Shown in pieces: positions 20,011-31,587 of a stretch of 64,000 bases of DNA; positions within the stretch are counted from its first letter, which is position 1, and every line of letters begins with the position of its first letter. The position numbers and the translations under genes are program-made. This DNA comes from Bettongia penicillata ogilbyi (taxonomy: Eukaryota > Chordata > Mammalia > Diprotodontia > Potoroidae): contig JAJHZJ010000496.1 in assembly GCA_023548195.1 (NCBI GenBank), forward strand, positions 11,253,570-11,317,569, read 5' to 3'. The notes under the pieces were generated by a model. It searched no databases, was not told the DNA's origin, and saw nothing but the letters and a program-made list of their open reading frames with translations.

Positions 20011-20639
20011 AATGTATTTTCATTTTTAAAAAAATTCATTTTTTTGACTGCATCTGTATTTTTAGGCCTTGACCAAGAGAAAAGGGAGAAGAGTCCTTTG
20101 TTTCAGATATTGAGGGAATCGTACTTGTGCCCTGCACTAAATGAGATACAGCAAGGCTGATCTCTGTTGAGACTTACATTCCTTTGTAGGGAGAGATTGG
20201 ATCATCTTTCTTTACCTGGGAGAGTAAATGTCAGAAGGAGTTGTGCCCTCTTCAAATTGTACCAATCCACTAAAATGTCACGATTTTAAGTGCTTTACAA
20301 GATCTATTGGAAGCAGGAATTCACTCACTTTCATTTTGGGTTGTTTCCCTAGAATAATGTGTCCTTGGTGCATTGGAACACAGAGACTTATCTTTAGACT
20401 GAGTTATTCTTGTTATCTATGAGTAACCTAAAGAATCAGTGCTGTGGTTTTTTTCCCCAAAAGAAAGTTTATAAACCATCCCTCGAGGCTGTACACCAGA
20501 GCTATAACCAGGATGGGGAAAACTATGGGCCCTGCCACAGGGGTAGAAATTCAGAGAGCATTCCCTGGCAACATTTTGAGGTCTTGTGCATCTTAGAAAT
20601 GGTAGAGTTAGCAGCTAGTTAGAAACAATAATGAGGAGC
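20011..20639. other. Single-copy intron, nothing recognised
   Basis: No repeat or exon recognised. Small plus-strand open frames at 20228-20622 show no recognisable product. Confidence 0.4.
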
Positions 20640-20780
20640 ATGAGATCATAAGTTTAGAGTCAGAAGGGGTCTCAGAGGCCCTCTACTCAAAGCCCCTCAT
20701 TTTATGGATAATAGAGTTGTGGTTTTATGCTGTGTTGTGGTGGAACCATCTCAGAATTCAGAGTCAGACCACCTCTATTG
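20640..20780 (-). mobile_element. MIR-type SINE fragment
   Basis: agatcataagtttagagtca, gaaggggtctcagaggccct and aagcccctcattttatggat; the remaining part is lost or rearranged. Confidence 0.65.
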
Positions 20781-21194
20781 AGATTGATGCCTCTCATGAA
20801 ATGGGCTAAGTTCCAAGAGGAACCAGCAGCTTCAGAGAAAACAAGCTTGATTTTTATAGTATAATGATGCTGATTACAGAACAGAAATTATAAATATTAA
20901 AAAGGCAGGAGGGATTTGTTAAGGGATTAGGTAATGAGGAGTGGTCCCTTCTACGGTTTGGCGATCAACATCTTGGTTGTGTTGCTTTCTGATTGACTAG
21001 CTATTGTGGTCGTATCTGATCTATCCACAGATATATAAGGCATCACCCTTTGACTCTGAAGTCAGTGCTCTTAGAGTAGGGAGCTTCAGGAGCTTTCTCC
21101 TTCTCCCTCTCCATATATCTGAGTTCTCTATTCCCATTGGGGCACCCAAAGGTATTTTGAGGACCAAGCCTGTCAGTTACTTGGGCGTTTTCTC
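20781..21194. other. Single-copy intron, nothing recognised
   Basis: No repeat or exon recognised. Confidence 0.35.
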
Positions 21195-21350
21195 CCATAG
21201 ATTTAGAGCTAAAGGGGAGCTTAGAGACCATTCTATAGATGAGTAAGCTGAGGCATAGAACGTTAAATGTCTTGCCCAGGGTCACACGGCTAGTAAATGT
21301 TTGAAGGTGGGCTTCAAACTCTGCTCTATCCACGTTTTTCCACCAATTGC
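21195..21350 (-). mobile_element. MIR-type SINE
   Basis: catagatttagagctaaagg, gatgagtaagctgaggcata, gcccagggtcacacggctag and ggtgggcttcaaactctgct. Confidence 0.85.
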
Positions 21351-21714
21351 CTTCTTCAGGAGCTTATTTCACATGGTATGCCTTGGCCTCAAAAATCACT
21401 AGCTATAACATTGCAAAAATCAAAATATAAGGGTAGACTCACTTCATGCCAATGTTCCTAGCATAGAAAATCAGTGATTAAATAGTATTTAATATGCCTT
21501 ATGTATAAGGTGCTGTCCCAGCCTGGAGGTGCTGAACTAGACAGCTCATACTCATAATGATACCCATGCAACTCTTTTTTTGAAGAGCCAAACCTCTTAC
21601 TTCTGAATGCCCTGATGAAATCTACACATTTGATTACAAGAAGATTGGATGGCCAATGTTTTTTGTCTTTTTATATGGGATCTGCCACTCATAATGAATT
21701 TACAAGTTGATGTG
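21351..21714. other. Single-copy intron, nothing recognised
   Basis: No repeat or exon recognised. Confidence 0.35.
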
Positions 21715-21890
21715 TCTAGGCAACACAGTAGAGAGAGTGTGGAATTGGAGTTAGTATGACCTGAGTTCAAATCATGCCTCAGACATTTAATAGCTAAGCA
21801 ACCCTGGGCAAGTCACTTAATCTCTCTCAGCCTCAGTTTCCTCATCTGTAAAATATGACAACAATAGTACCTATCTCATAGGCCAAGTAC
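21715..21890 (+). mobile_element. MIR-type/type B SINE, truncated
   Basis: aggcaacacagtagagagag, tgacctgagttcaaatcatg, accctgggcaagtcacttaa and cctcatctgtaaaatatgac. Confidence 0.85.
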
Positions 21891-22359
21891 ATAATGCCAG
21901 TATGATCTCATTGCTTTGGGACAATTTGAGCGGCCAATTTGGATTAGTAAAAAGGTTCAATTATAGAATTTTTTTTCAGAAGTGAAGTTTTCAGAATCAT
22001 CAGCTACAAAGAGAAACATTAACCAAGAACCAACAAGGTGCTGTCAAGTGGAGGCAGGGTACTGCCTTCATAGGCAGATGGGCTCCTTTGCCACTCTCAT
22101 GTTCTAGGTTAGCAATTAAATGTTGTTTGTTCTTTCCAGGAGGGTAAATACTTCCCTCCACCTGAATACACAATCTATTTGCTCCATTTGCTTAGTAAAC
22201 CTTTCCTCATAAACTGCTGAAGTCTAAGTATCAGTTCATTCACTTTAATTCCTGAATTATTAGAGGGGTCCGAATTAAACAAAATTTTACTGGAATATTG
22301 ACTATCATTGATAATGCTCTACGAGAATTTAGCTCCCGGCTACCTAAGTGAGAAGCTCT

Positions 22360-22710
22360 TTCATTGTGTAACTTGGGAAACTCAATTCAACTCAATTCAA
22401 CCAGTGTTTACTACATATTCTAGACATAATGGCAGTACAATAGAAAGAATAAGGAATATAGAACCGGAGGAACTGAATTCAAATCCTGATTCAGACACTT
22501 AGTAGCTGTGTGACCTTAGGCAAGTCACTTCACTTCTGTGTTTCAGTAAAACAGAGTGATTGGACCAGGTGATCTCAATGGTTCCTTTTTGTTATAAACT
22601 TGTATTCCAAGCTAGGTAATGGGGATATATGCACAAAAACAAAACAGCCCCTGCTTTCCCACAGTATAGATGAGACTGTTGCATAAATGGATTAAAAAAG
22701 CAGGGTACAT
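22360..22710 (+). mobile_element. Unassigned ancient repeat split by a MIR-type SINE
   Basis: The first piece (caattcaaccagtgtttact, acatattctag) and the second (aggtaatggggatatatgca, aaacaaaacagcccctgctt) belong to the unnamed family and flank the SINE at 22425-22595. Confidence 0.6.
22425..22595 (+). mobile_element. MIR-type SINE nested in an ancient repeat
   Basis: ggcagtacaatagaaagaat, actgaattcaaatcctgatt, cttaggcaagtcacttcact and gtgattggaccaggtgatct. Confidence 0.85.
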
Positions 22711-23639
22711 CATTCTATATTCTCTTGCAACAAGCTCAAATAGAAATGGGCCCATTAATCTGTACATACAGATCTCTTCAGGCTGCATGCTGACTTAGTT
22801 TTAAAATGTAATATAATCTATATTTTACTGTATTTTTATTTATCTTGTCAAATATTTCCCCATGATATTTTAATCTGGTTCTCACTAAACAACACTTTAT
22901 GTTGGACACTTCTGCTCTTGAGTGCCTAGAAAAACCCCCATGCATAAAGGAGCTTAGAAAACATTCAGTGAAAAAAAAAACACATTCAGTAAATATCTGT
23001 AGCCTCTACCATTGAGTAGGAAAAAGACGCTCAAGCATCATAGGGCTTGCATTTCAAGATGCTGTTCAGGGGACTTGTGCAGAAGTTCAGGTTGCGTGCA
23101 GAATGATTAGATCTGCTCATTAAAGAGAAGTTGGGATTTTTGATTCTTTGTCTAACATCTCAGAGGATTAAAAACTGGCCTATCTTGTAACAAAATGGAA
23201 AAAGAGAAGTTTAAAAACACTAAAATATTCTAAAAGTCAGGGCTTTCTTCCCACTTTCCCAATTTTTTGACTAGCACTTATTTCATAGTTTGGAAACTTA
23301 TTCAGGGATGTAGAAAAAATGCTAGGAAAAATATGGCCACTGTCCAACTTGTGCAAACTCCTCATATACTAGTGGTATGAGATGACTGAAGATCAGGGAA
23401 ACTTTCCCAAACACCTAGAAAGCTGGAAGTGTGCCTTTCTTACGGGGCAGGTACCACTTTAGCTAGATGGAAGTTAGGGGAGGTTTGCTTCTACTTGGAG
23501 GCTGGTTTAGTGGTCTCGTGCTCTGGGTCCTTGAGGTGAAAGTATGACCACAGTAGTCAGGGCTGGCAGTAGAGTTGCTATTCCAGGGTTCTAGGGATTT
23601 TTTCAGGGGATGGAGGATTCTGGTTCTTCCATTGCCACC
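22711..23639. other. Single-copy AT-rich intron
   Basis: No repeat recognised apart from A-runs near 22970. A short duplication (acattcagt..aaa) lies at 22960-22995. Confidence 0.4.
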
Positions 23640-23822
23640 CTGTTCTCTTTCATGATAAAATGGAAAGATCAATGGCATGGATTCAAATTTCACCTCTACA
23701 ACTTATTACCTAGGTGACTTGGGGCAATTCATTCATCCTGGGCCTTAGTTTCTTCCTCTTTAAAATAAGGATCTCAGACTAGATCATCTCTGAACTTCCC
23801 AGGTCTCAATCTATGAACCTAA
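23640..23822 (+). mobile_element. MIR-type SINE
   Basis: atggcatggattcaaatttc, acctaggtgacttggggcaa, gccttagtttcttcctcttt and gaacttcccaggtctcaatc. Confidence 0.8.
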
Positions 23823-23957
23823 GTCATGTTACCTCTCTGGTATGTCCCCATCTATAAAATGAAGATTATGGTACCTAATATTATTTACTTCACAGGATTG
23901 TTAGGAGGCTATGAGATAAGGTATGTAAAGCATTTTGCAAACCTCAAAGTTATATTT
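23823..23957 (+). mobile_element. Type B SINE 3' half
   Basis: catctataaaatgaagatta, cttcacaggattgttaggag and gtatgtaaagcattttgcaa followed by acctcaaagtta; directly continued by tetranucleotide repeats that probably grew from its tail. Confidence 0.75.
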
Positions 23958-24203
23958 GTCTATCTATCTCTATCTATCATCTACCTATCCACCTGTCTAT
24001 TCATTCATCCATCCATCCATCCATCTGCCCATCTATCTATCATCTACCTATCCACCTATCCATTCATCCATCCATCCATCTGTCCATCCATCTGCCCATC
24101 TGTCTATCTATCTATCATCTACCTATCCACCTGCCTATTCATTCATCCATTCATCCATCCATCCTTCCGTCCATCCATCTGCCCATCTGTCTATCTATCT
24201 GTA
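23958..24203. repeat. Compound tetranucleotide array with a 63-75 bp higher-order unit
   Basis: CTAT and CATC type repeats are organised so that tatcatctacctatccacc recurs at 23975, 24038 and 24113, each time followed by ttcatccatcc and ctgcccatct blocks. The 63- and 75-base spacings differ by three tetramers. Open frames here (YLSTYPFIHPS-like) are repeat artefacts in all three frames. Confidence 0.9.
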
Positions 24204-24236
24204 ATATATATATTTGAGCGGTTATTATTATTATTA

Positions 24237-24984
24237 ACCTGACTCTTGAAACTGTTTCAGTTCCCAGAAAGAGGCTGATATTTGCCAACCTGCTGCCCAT
24301 AATTCTGGACCAAAGTCTTTTTCCTTCCCTCCTAGTCATGACTGTTCTCTGGGCTGTCCTCTACAGTAGCATCTAACTTAAGTCTAGGAGGCAGAAATGA
24401 TTCAGTTTCACTGGAATGAGAGTAATTGTCCCAAAAATGACCAACCCACTCATCCAAGGTTCTCTGGTCTTTTGCTCAATAATTCAGCTCTCTCTAATTC
24501 AGCTCTTTCCACAAAGAGTTCAGTCAGTGTTGTGGCTAGAACTTTTCCAAATCATGACTTTATTCTGTCATCTTAATTCTTGCCCTAGTTCTGCTCTGGA
24601 TGATCAAGTCCTTGTTAAGAAAATGTCTGCCAGATCTTGACGAATTTTCTTCCCAGAAACTTGTCAAGTAAGAAAAGTAATCTGTACTCAATAGCAAGTT
24701 TACTTAGTCTCATACTTCAGAGTCTTCAATAAGTTTTAAATGTATGGGCTAGAAAAATGACTTACAGCTGTTTGAAATCAACCAATTTCTCTGTCATGCC
24801 TACTTCTGCCTTGTTCCAAAGCAGGATGTTTGAGGTGCAGGAGTTCACTGTTCTCTGGGTGTCTGAAATTGCTGGGTTTATGCCTAAGATAGGGGTTTGT
24901 GATTATACTTGCAGTGGATTTCAAATAATTCAAACCTTCATCACATTCTGTTAGACTGCTGTCACAGTCTTTCTGTGACAGTCT
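24237..24984. other. Single-copy intron, nothing recognised
   Basis: No repeat or exon recognised. The triple agtctttctg at 24966-25000 is a small local duplication. Confidence 0.4.
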
Positions 24985-25603
24985 TTCTGTAGTCTTTCTG
25001 CTAACTTGTCTAACTAGCCTTTCTGCTTCAGGTCTCTTCCCCCTCCCATCTATTCTCTATCCAGCCATCAAAATGATCTTCCTAAAGCATAGTTCTGACC
25101 ATGTCATTTCCCTGTTCAAGAAGATTCCATGGTTTCCTACTGCTTCTAGAATGAAATGCTAATTACTCTGCTTAGCATTTAAAGGTCTTCACAATCTGAC
25201 TCCAAGTTACCTTTCCAGGCCTGTACATATTCCTGTTCTTCATGCACCATTCAGTCCATCCAAACTGATCTACCTACTGTTCCCTAGAGATGATATTCTA
25301 TTTCCTACCTCTCTGCTTTTGTACCAGCTGTGTCCCTTTTACCTGAAATATTTGTCTTTTCCAGTTTTGCCTATGAGAAATTTTAGCTCCCTTCAAGGCT
25401 AAGTCTAAGGGTTACTTTCTATAAGAAGACTTGGCTGATTCTCTCTCGCCTCCCCATTATGCGCTTTGTATTTATTCATTGTGTACATGTTATTTCCTTG
25501 TGGTGGAATAGAAGCTCCTATAAGGGAGGAATAGTTTTGTTTTCATCTGTGTCTCCCCTGTACCTAACACAGTACCTGGAAGTAAATGCTTATTGAATGA
25601 AGC
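24985..25603 (+). mobile_element. L2 LINE 3' end, long copy
   Basis: About 600 bases of L2: tcttcctaaagcatagttct, catggtttcctactgcttct, tttaaaggtcttcacaatct, gactccaagttacctttcca, then taacacagtacctggaagta and tgcttattgaatga. One of the longest L2 copies here, unbroken. Confidence 0.9.
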
Positions 25604-25697
25604 CAATGCCACAGCAGACTTAAAATGAGTTACATCCCATGCAGTGCCCAAGGATTTAGTGTACCTCATGCTTACATGTGTATATACGCACTTACAT

Positions 25698-25702
<5 letters not shown>

Positions 25703-25748
<46 letters not shown>
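25703..25748. repeat. (TA)n microsatellite
   Basis: About 46 bases of uninterrupted TA repeat. Confidence 0.95.
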
Positions 25749-25751
<3 letters not shown>

Positions 25752-26079
25752 ACGTATTGTATTCACATATATGTAATGAGAATGTGTGTGTATACTCTGC
25801 CATTTTAGTCTATTTTGAGGAGGGTATGACATTGCCTTCTATGATATTTATCTCCTCTCATAAAGATGATCTGCTCTTTGCTTATAAGGAAGAAAAGTGC
25901 CCGTAGAAATCATTCATAAGTTGCACCTAACATATATGTAGCCCTCTCTCGCTCCCCATATATATTTATATAGATACATACTTAATACATATATACTTCA
26001 CTAATTGTAACAAATCTCTTTCTGTCACTTTGTTTCTATTGCAGAAATATTTATGATATGTGTGTATGTCTTGTGCAGT
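25749..26079. other. AT-rich intron with scattered TA/CA runs
   Basis: Several short atatat and tatata runs; no gene or interspersed repeat recognised. Confidence 0.4.
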
Positions 26080-26210
26080 GGAACCAATACTAGATTTGGC
26101 GTAATCTTGTATAAGCCACCTCAGTTTTCTGATTCTTCTGATTCCTCATCTGTAAAATGAGGGGGCTGGGTTGATGTTTTCTGGGGTCCCACCCAAAGAT
26201 TTAAAGGCAG
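26080..26210 (+). mobile_element. MIR-type SINE, 3' part
   Basis: accaatactagatttggcgt, ttcctcatctgtaaaatgag and ggggctgggttgatgttttc. Confidence 0.7.
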
Positions 26211-26394
26211 CAGTGAATTTACAGAACTTCATGGATGAGTGTATGTATACAAAGGGAAGACTAACTTACGAAAATATTTCCAATCCTGGGCTTTTTCAGG
26301 CATAAATTAAAAAAAAAAAGATTAAAATGGAAAGTTTTGAGGTTTAAGAAGAGATTTCGTGGGAAAAAAATTTTAAAACATAAAAAGTTGTAAT

Positions 26395-26615
26395 GTTCTT
26401 TATAAAGTTCTTTCCCTATAATGTCTCCTTTGAACTTCAAAACAAGCCTCTGAGGTAAGTATTAGAGATATCATCAGTCCCATTTTGCAGAGGAAGAAAC
26501 TGAGACTGAAAAAGGTTAAGTAATTTGCCCACAGAGTAACTATCTGAAGCAAGATTCATACTAATGTCTTTCTGAAACCAAGTCTCCTGCTCTAAAGACT
26601 AGTCTACTCAGGTAC
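26395..26615 (-). mobile_element. Type B/MIR-type SINE
   Basis: Reversed copy: ataaagttctttccctataa, cattttgcagaggaagaaac, gttaagtaatttgcccacag and tctcctgctctaaagac. Confidence 0.75.
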
Positions 26616-27144
26616 CCTGTTGCTACTTCAGAAATTTGTTTGCTGGGTTGTTTGATAAATCCTAAATGTATTCATGACTCATTTCCAATTCTGAAGTCCT
26701 GTAGACAGCCTCAAATATCATTTACTTATTATATATAATCAATCATTGAATTCACTTACTAAGGCCTGACCAGGACTGATTATAAATTTAACACTGCCAA
26801 TATGTCCACAATGCATCTTCTAGGTGATGATCAATCGTCAGAGAAATGGATATGGTAATATAGATGGTAAAGCGTAAGTGAAATTCTCTTGATCCTCACG
26901 TAAACTAGTTTTCTGTTCATCTCTCCAATTTCTTTCTTGGAACCATCAGGGTATATTAGAAGAGATTAAATTTGCATTCCAAATAGATTATGCTTGAATT
27001 CATTTCAACCTGCTAAATAATTCAATGGATCCTTTTTAATCCAAAGCTGAAGACAAGTACTTAGTAAGAAGATTCTTTCATTCTTTCAGTCCTAAATTCC
27101 TAAATTGATTCAAGTTCTAGATACATTTTAGAAATCAGAGAATC
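26616..27144. other. Single-copy intron, nothing recognised
   Basis: AT-rich; no repeat or exon recognised. Confidence 0.4.
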
Positions 27145-27510
27145 TAAGAGTCTCAGTGTTGAAAAGGACCTTCAAAACCATCGAGTTCAACTCATTCTTG
27201 AACAAGAATCCTTTCTACAATTCATCTGACAAATGGCTCTTTAGCCTTTGCTTGGAGACTTCTAGTGAGAAAGAACTAACGCTTTCTCTGGGCAGCCATT
27301 CTATGTTTGGAGAGCTATAACCAATATATTTTTCCTCATCTGAAGCTCAACTCTATCCATCTGCAACATCTATCCACTACTCCTAGTTTTGCTCCCTGGG
27401 GTCAGACAGAACATGACAGCCCTTCAAAATACTGGAAGGCAGGTCAGTCATTGTCCCTGCCCCCACCCACAAGTCTTCAGATTTTTATATTAAGACTTGC
27501 TACCTGATTT
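27145..27510 (-). mobile_element. L3/CR1 LINE 3' region
   Basis: agtgttgaaaaggaccttca, gttcaactcattcttgaaca, gcctttgcttggagacttct, ttctctgggcagccattcta and tgacagcccttcaaaatact in the reverse order expected for the L3 3' end. Confidence 0.8.
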
Positions 27511-29337
27511 TATTTGGACCTCAATGATTTCCTTTAAGTCTCTGATATCTGAGCCTGTGCATATTTTTGTGCTAATGAAAGTTAAAGTTGCATAGAACAA
27601 AATATTCTCCTTTTCTGGACTTGTTTTTTTATCCATTGCAAATAGAGGAAAAGAACCTTGATCAAAAACATATTTTTAAAAACCTTGTTTCTGCAAGAAA
27701 CTTAGTTTATTCTGATTCTTAGCTTTTATATGAGAGCCAGGATCCTTCATCTTCCCAGAATATGTGAAAAGTATTAATCTCCATTACATGGAAATAGATA
27801 TTCTTTTTTCTGCTACAGAACTCATAAAATAATTCTCTCAGTAGCCTGGAATAGATACATTTTTCTGTGAAGGGCAATGAGCTTGTTAAGCATTTTCTTT
27901 CCTCATTAAAAACTGACTACTTTTTTATTTTGACACATTGGCACTTGGATAGCCTGTGTGTGAGCTCTTTGAGAGTGGCAATCTTTCCAAAGAAGTGAAG
28001 CACAATCCAGTCATGCCTGCCTATCCCGAAAGGTGTACATGCTCCCCTAAATCCACATTGCAGGGCCTGTCCAAGGGGCTGAGAATCAACTGTCTCATTG
28101 TCTTGAAATTGTATGGGTTCCAATAGAACACATGACTCTTCATTGGCTATCCCTTGCTCTTGTCACATGACTAACCCACTTTCTCTTCCCCTGTCCTTCT
28201 TCAAGTCATTTCTTTGCACAATTTGGTTGCTAATGTGGGTGCTGTTTGCTCATCCCCCACCATGGGCCTCTCCATTGTCCTTTGGGTGACTTTCAATTTT
28301 AATCCTTAAGTAGTTTTTATAATCCATGACTTGTAGCAGCACATGGTATTATCTGAATGACATCAATGTCGAAAAGATAGGCCTTTGTTTCAAGGAAAAG
28401 CATGGGGATCATTAAAAGCACTGCACAATTCTCTAATTCATCTGGCTCTCCTATTTCTGTTCAGTTTTGAGTCTTAAACATTGCTTATGAGCAGCGTGAG
28501 TCCAAAATATATGCACTGAAGGAACTCCCCATCTAATTGCATTTCATAACCTGGACAAGAGGTATTCTTCATCCGCTTAGTTTTTCCTGTGTGGATAGTG
28601 AGATTTTTTTTGATAGATTCTTCTGAGTGGTCACTGCTTTGCAGTGGTGGCTTTGCAATGTTCTGGGGCTTGATGAAATTAATACAATGTCATTTGCAAA
28701 AAGGAGCATCTCTGACTAATTTCCTTAGAGAAGTTTTCACTGGAAGTGGAAAAGCATTTTTGGTTTTGTACCTGGAATTATTATTATTTCATTATAATAA
28801 TTTCTACTAACTGTAAAATTGTCAGTAGAAGAGTGGCTAACAGATTTGTGGGAAAGCAAAACAGGGTTCTTGAGTTATAATCCTAGTTAGGTGAATGCTT
28901 ATATTTTGATCTATCATTACTGTTCCCATCATGCATGTTCCTTCTATTGACTTTCAGTCTGAATTGTGTGGCCATGCTTTCCCATTCAAATCATTATATT
29001 TTATCAGCATTTTCTTTCCTCCATACTGAGCAATGAAATTGGATATTTTAGAATTCCAGGATGTTTTCTAAATAATCTATTGATTTCTAGGTGACCTTTA
29101 TGAGGAAGGGCAAGGAAGCATCTGTAGAGGCAAGGAGGACAGAAGATGGTTTCACCTGTAAATCTAAACAGATAGGAAATGTGAATATCTGCGCTTTTCT
29201 ATGGAGCAAACTATTTTTTGACTAAATTAATTAATTATTATGTCCCTGCTATGAGCCGGTACTGAACAAAGTGCTGGGGATTGAAAGCCACTATCAGCCG
29301 TCTTGGTGTCATCCAATCCAATTCAACAAAGATTTAT
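27511..29337. other. Single-copy intron block, 1.8 kb
   Basis: No interspersed repeat recognised. Small open frames (27917-28123 minus, 28589-28810 plus) have no recognisable product. Confidence 0.4.
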
Positions 29338-29534
29338 TCTGTTGTTCAGCTGTTTCAGTTGTATCCAACTCTTTGTGGCTCCATTTGGGGTTTTGTTGGC
29401 AAAGATACTGGGGTGATTTGTCATTTCCTTCTCCAGTGACTTGACTAGGGTCACGCAGCTAATAACTGTCTGAGGTCATATTTGAATTCATCTTCCTGAC
29501 TCCAGGCCCAGTTCTCTATCCACCATGACACTCT
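29338..29534 (-). mobile_element. Type A SINE
   Basis: Reversed tail and body: gttgtatccaactctttgtg, atactggggtgatttgtcat, ttccttctccag, then tagggtcacgcagctaataa and agttctctatccaccatgac. Confidence 0.9.
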
Positions 29535-29654
29535 GCTGTCCTATAAATATTTATTAAGTTCCTGCTATGTATAAGGCACTGGACTAACTGTGAGGAAACA
29601 GAACTGCAATACTTGCTGACATTAAGCCAAATAGGTTTAACATATGACATGACA

Positions 29655-29855
29655 TAACATTTGACCCTCACGAAGACCTCTGTGAGGCAGGGACTATTAT
29701 CATCCCCATTTTACAGATGTGAAAACTGAGACTGGGAAAAATTAAATGACTAGTCCAGAATTGCACTGCTGATAAGTATTCAAGGAGCAACTGGAACTCA
29801 GGTTTTCTCAACTCCAAGGCCAGCAATCTTTCCACTATACCAACTTGCTCCCTAG
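29655..29855 (-). mobile_element. MIR-type SINE nested in an ancient repeat
   Basis: cccattttacagatgtgaaa, aactgagactgggaaaaatt, ggagcaactggaactcaggt and ctttccactataccaacttg. Confidence 0.85.
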
Positions 29856-29924
29856 ACAAGATAAGCTAGCTTCTTACCCTAAGGTGCTTATATTCTATTA
29901 GAAGGTACAATATATAAACAGATC

Positions 29925-30085
29925 AATATAATATACAGCATATCATAATATAATATATTAATATTATGACATAATTATATTGTGATCCTACTATCACCAC
30001 CACCACTACTACTATCACTACAACCACAACACAATATGACATTATAATATATTATAATAATGCAATATATAATAATAAATATATA
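29925..30085. repeat. AT-rich low-complexity tract with an ACY triplet core
   Basis: ATA/TAT rich flanks surround about 45 bases of ACC/ACT triplets at 29990-30033 (caccaccaccactactacta). Confidence 0.8.
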
Positions 30086-30339
30086 AGTATATAAATACAG
30101 CAATGATAATTTGAAGAGAGAGAGATCATTAATTGCTGGGGGAAAGGATGAAGAAGGCCTTTCCCTAAGAGATCATTCCTGAGCCTTGAAGGAAGCCAAG
30201 GATACTAAGGTGGAGGTAAGGAGAGGAAGTAGAGGAGGGAAAAAAGATAAAAAGACCTAGGACTGAGACTTGGGGAACACCCAAGTTGGTTCTGAGTCAC
30301 CATACCTAACAGTTTCTTTTAATTACAAATTAATAATAA

Positions 30340-30565
30340 TATTAGCTAACATTTCTATAAGGTTTAGGACATATTTAACACATTGGATCCTCAAAGCAAT
30401 GCTCTGATCAATGGTTCCCATTTTATAAATGAGGAAACTGAGACTGGCTAAATGACTTGTCCAGGGTCACACAGCTAGTAGTCATCTGAGACAGGATTTG
30501 AACTCAGCTTGTCATGACTTCAAGCCCAGTGCTCTATTCACTATGCCACCTGCCTGCCTCCAAGC
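30340..30565 (-). mobile_element. Type B SINE
   Basis: aaatgaggaaactgagactg, ttgtccagggtcacacagct, gacaggatttgaactcagct and attcactatgccacctgcct; the 5' flank ctaacatttctataaggttt matches the reversed type B tail. Confidence 0.85.
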
Positions 30566-30612
30566 TGCTTGTTAGAAAACAACAACAAAACCTACCTTAT
30601 TTAAAAACAATT

Positions 30613-30768
30613 ACTTGGAGCAACTAGGTGGCACACAGTGGATAGAGTACTAGCCCTAGAATCAGGAGGACCTGAGTTCAAATCCCGCCTCAGATACTTA
30701 CTAGCTATGTTACTCTGAGCAAGTCACTTAACTCCAAATGTCTCAACACTCACCCCCTCAAAAAATTC
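30613..30768 (+). mobile_element. tRNA-derived SINE with intact A and B box motifs
   Basis: gcaactaggtggcacacagt, gagttcaaatcccgcctcag and ctgagcaagtcacttaactc can be read. It ends early with a ctcaaaaaat tail. Imperfect flanking copies acaattactt / acaatcactt may be its target duplication. Confidence 0.85.
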
Positions 30769-31116
30769 CACAATCACTTATTCAACCACAAAGGTGAGGT
30801 ACAGAAGATTGAAGGGGGTCAACTCCTTTGTTGAAGTGCTCAAGTCCAGGACAGAAAGGCATCGTTCACCAAAAATGGAAACATTGGAGCTTCAGTTGGT
30901 TTGATGAGTTATATAACAGAAGTCTCTTCCAGACATACTAAAGCTATGATGGGGGGCAAGGGGGATGGAGACTGAGTTTAATTAAACAAGTTTTAAGGAA
31001 GAAGCTAGGAAATAAACCTAACTGTGCAGCTAACATCATCATAACAAGCTTAGAAATGAGTGATGAGGAAATTTACCTGATTTTCAAATAATGATCCTTA
31101 AGTACCTACCAGATAT

Positions 31117-31349
31117 CTAGGTGGTTCAGCAGATAGAGCATGGGACCTGGAGTCAGAGAGACCTGAGGTGAAATCCTGCTTCAAGCCCTTATTAGCTATA
31201 TGACCCCAGGCAAATAAATTTCACTCAGTGTGTCAGTTTTCCCATCTGTAAATGAGGAGAATAATAGCACCTACCTCTTAAGGTTTTGAGGATCAAATGT
31301 TTACCTATGCAAAGCACTTTGTAAACTTTAAGGACATATATAAATACTA
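31117..31349 (+). mobile_element. Type B SINE
   Basis: ctaggtggttcagcagatag, gacctggagtcagagagacc, ttcccatctgtaaatgagga, gcaaagcactttgtaaactt and ataaatactaactgctgctg; followed directly by the triplet tract. Confidence 0.9.
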
Positions 31350-31587
31350 ACTGCTGCTGTGCTTCTACTACGACTACTACTACCACCGCCACCACTACTA
31401 TCACCACCACTACCCCCACCACTGCTACCACCACTACTACTACTGTCACCACCACTATGACTACTACCCCTACAACTCCCACCACCATCACCATCACCAC
31501 CATTATCACTACCACCACTACTACTACCACACCACCACCACCATTACTACTACCACTACCACCACCACCATTACCAACATTACTACG
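31350..31587. repeat. ACC/ACT/ATC triplet-repeat tract, about 240 bp
   Basis: Imperfect ACN trinucleotides, such as ctaccaccgccaccactact, run for about 240 bases, likely grown from the SINE tail. On the PEX5L sense strand this is GGT/AGT-rich. Open frames across it (long valine runs) are artefacts. Confidence 0.95.

Larger units (their letters stand above)
29535..30300 (+). mobile_element. Unassigned ancient repeat, split by a SINE and a simple repeat
   Basis: Pieces in order: aatatttattaagttcctgc and tatgtataaggcactggac; ggtgcttatattctattaga; then ggcctttccctaagagatca, cctgagccttgaaggaagcc and gtggaggtaaggagaggaag. The SINE at 29655-29855 and the AT/ACY tract at 29925-30085 separate them. 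Confidence 0.6.

Noticed and set aside
23826..24242. 138-codon open frame of YLS/IHPS repeats.
   Set aside because: Translation of tetranucleotide repeats, open in several frames.
28560..28600. Possible reverse complement of the upstream PEX5L exon (cttcatcc region).
   Set aside because: Reading all frames does not give SSDEDLEIIVDQK; the match is limited to a few bases.
30613..30690. tRNA-like sequence with A and B box motifs.
   Set aside because: It is the head of a tRNA-derived SINE, not a functional tRNA gene.
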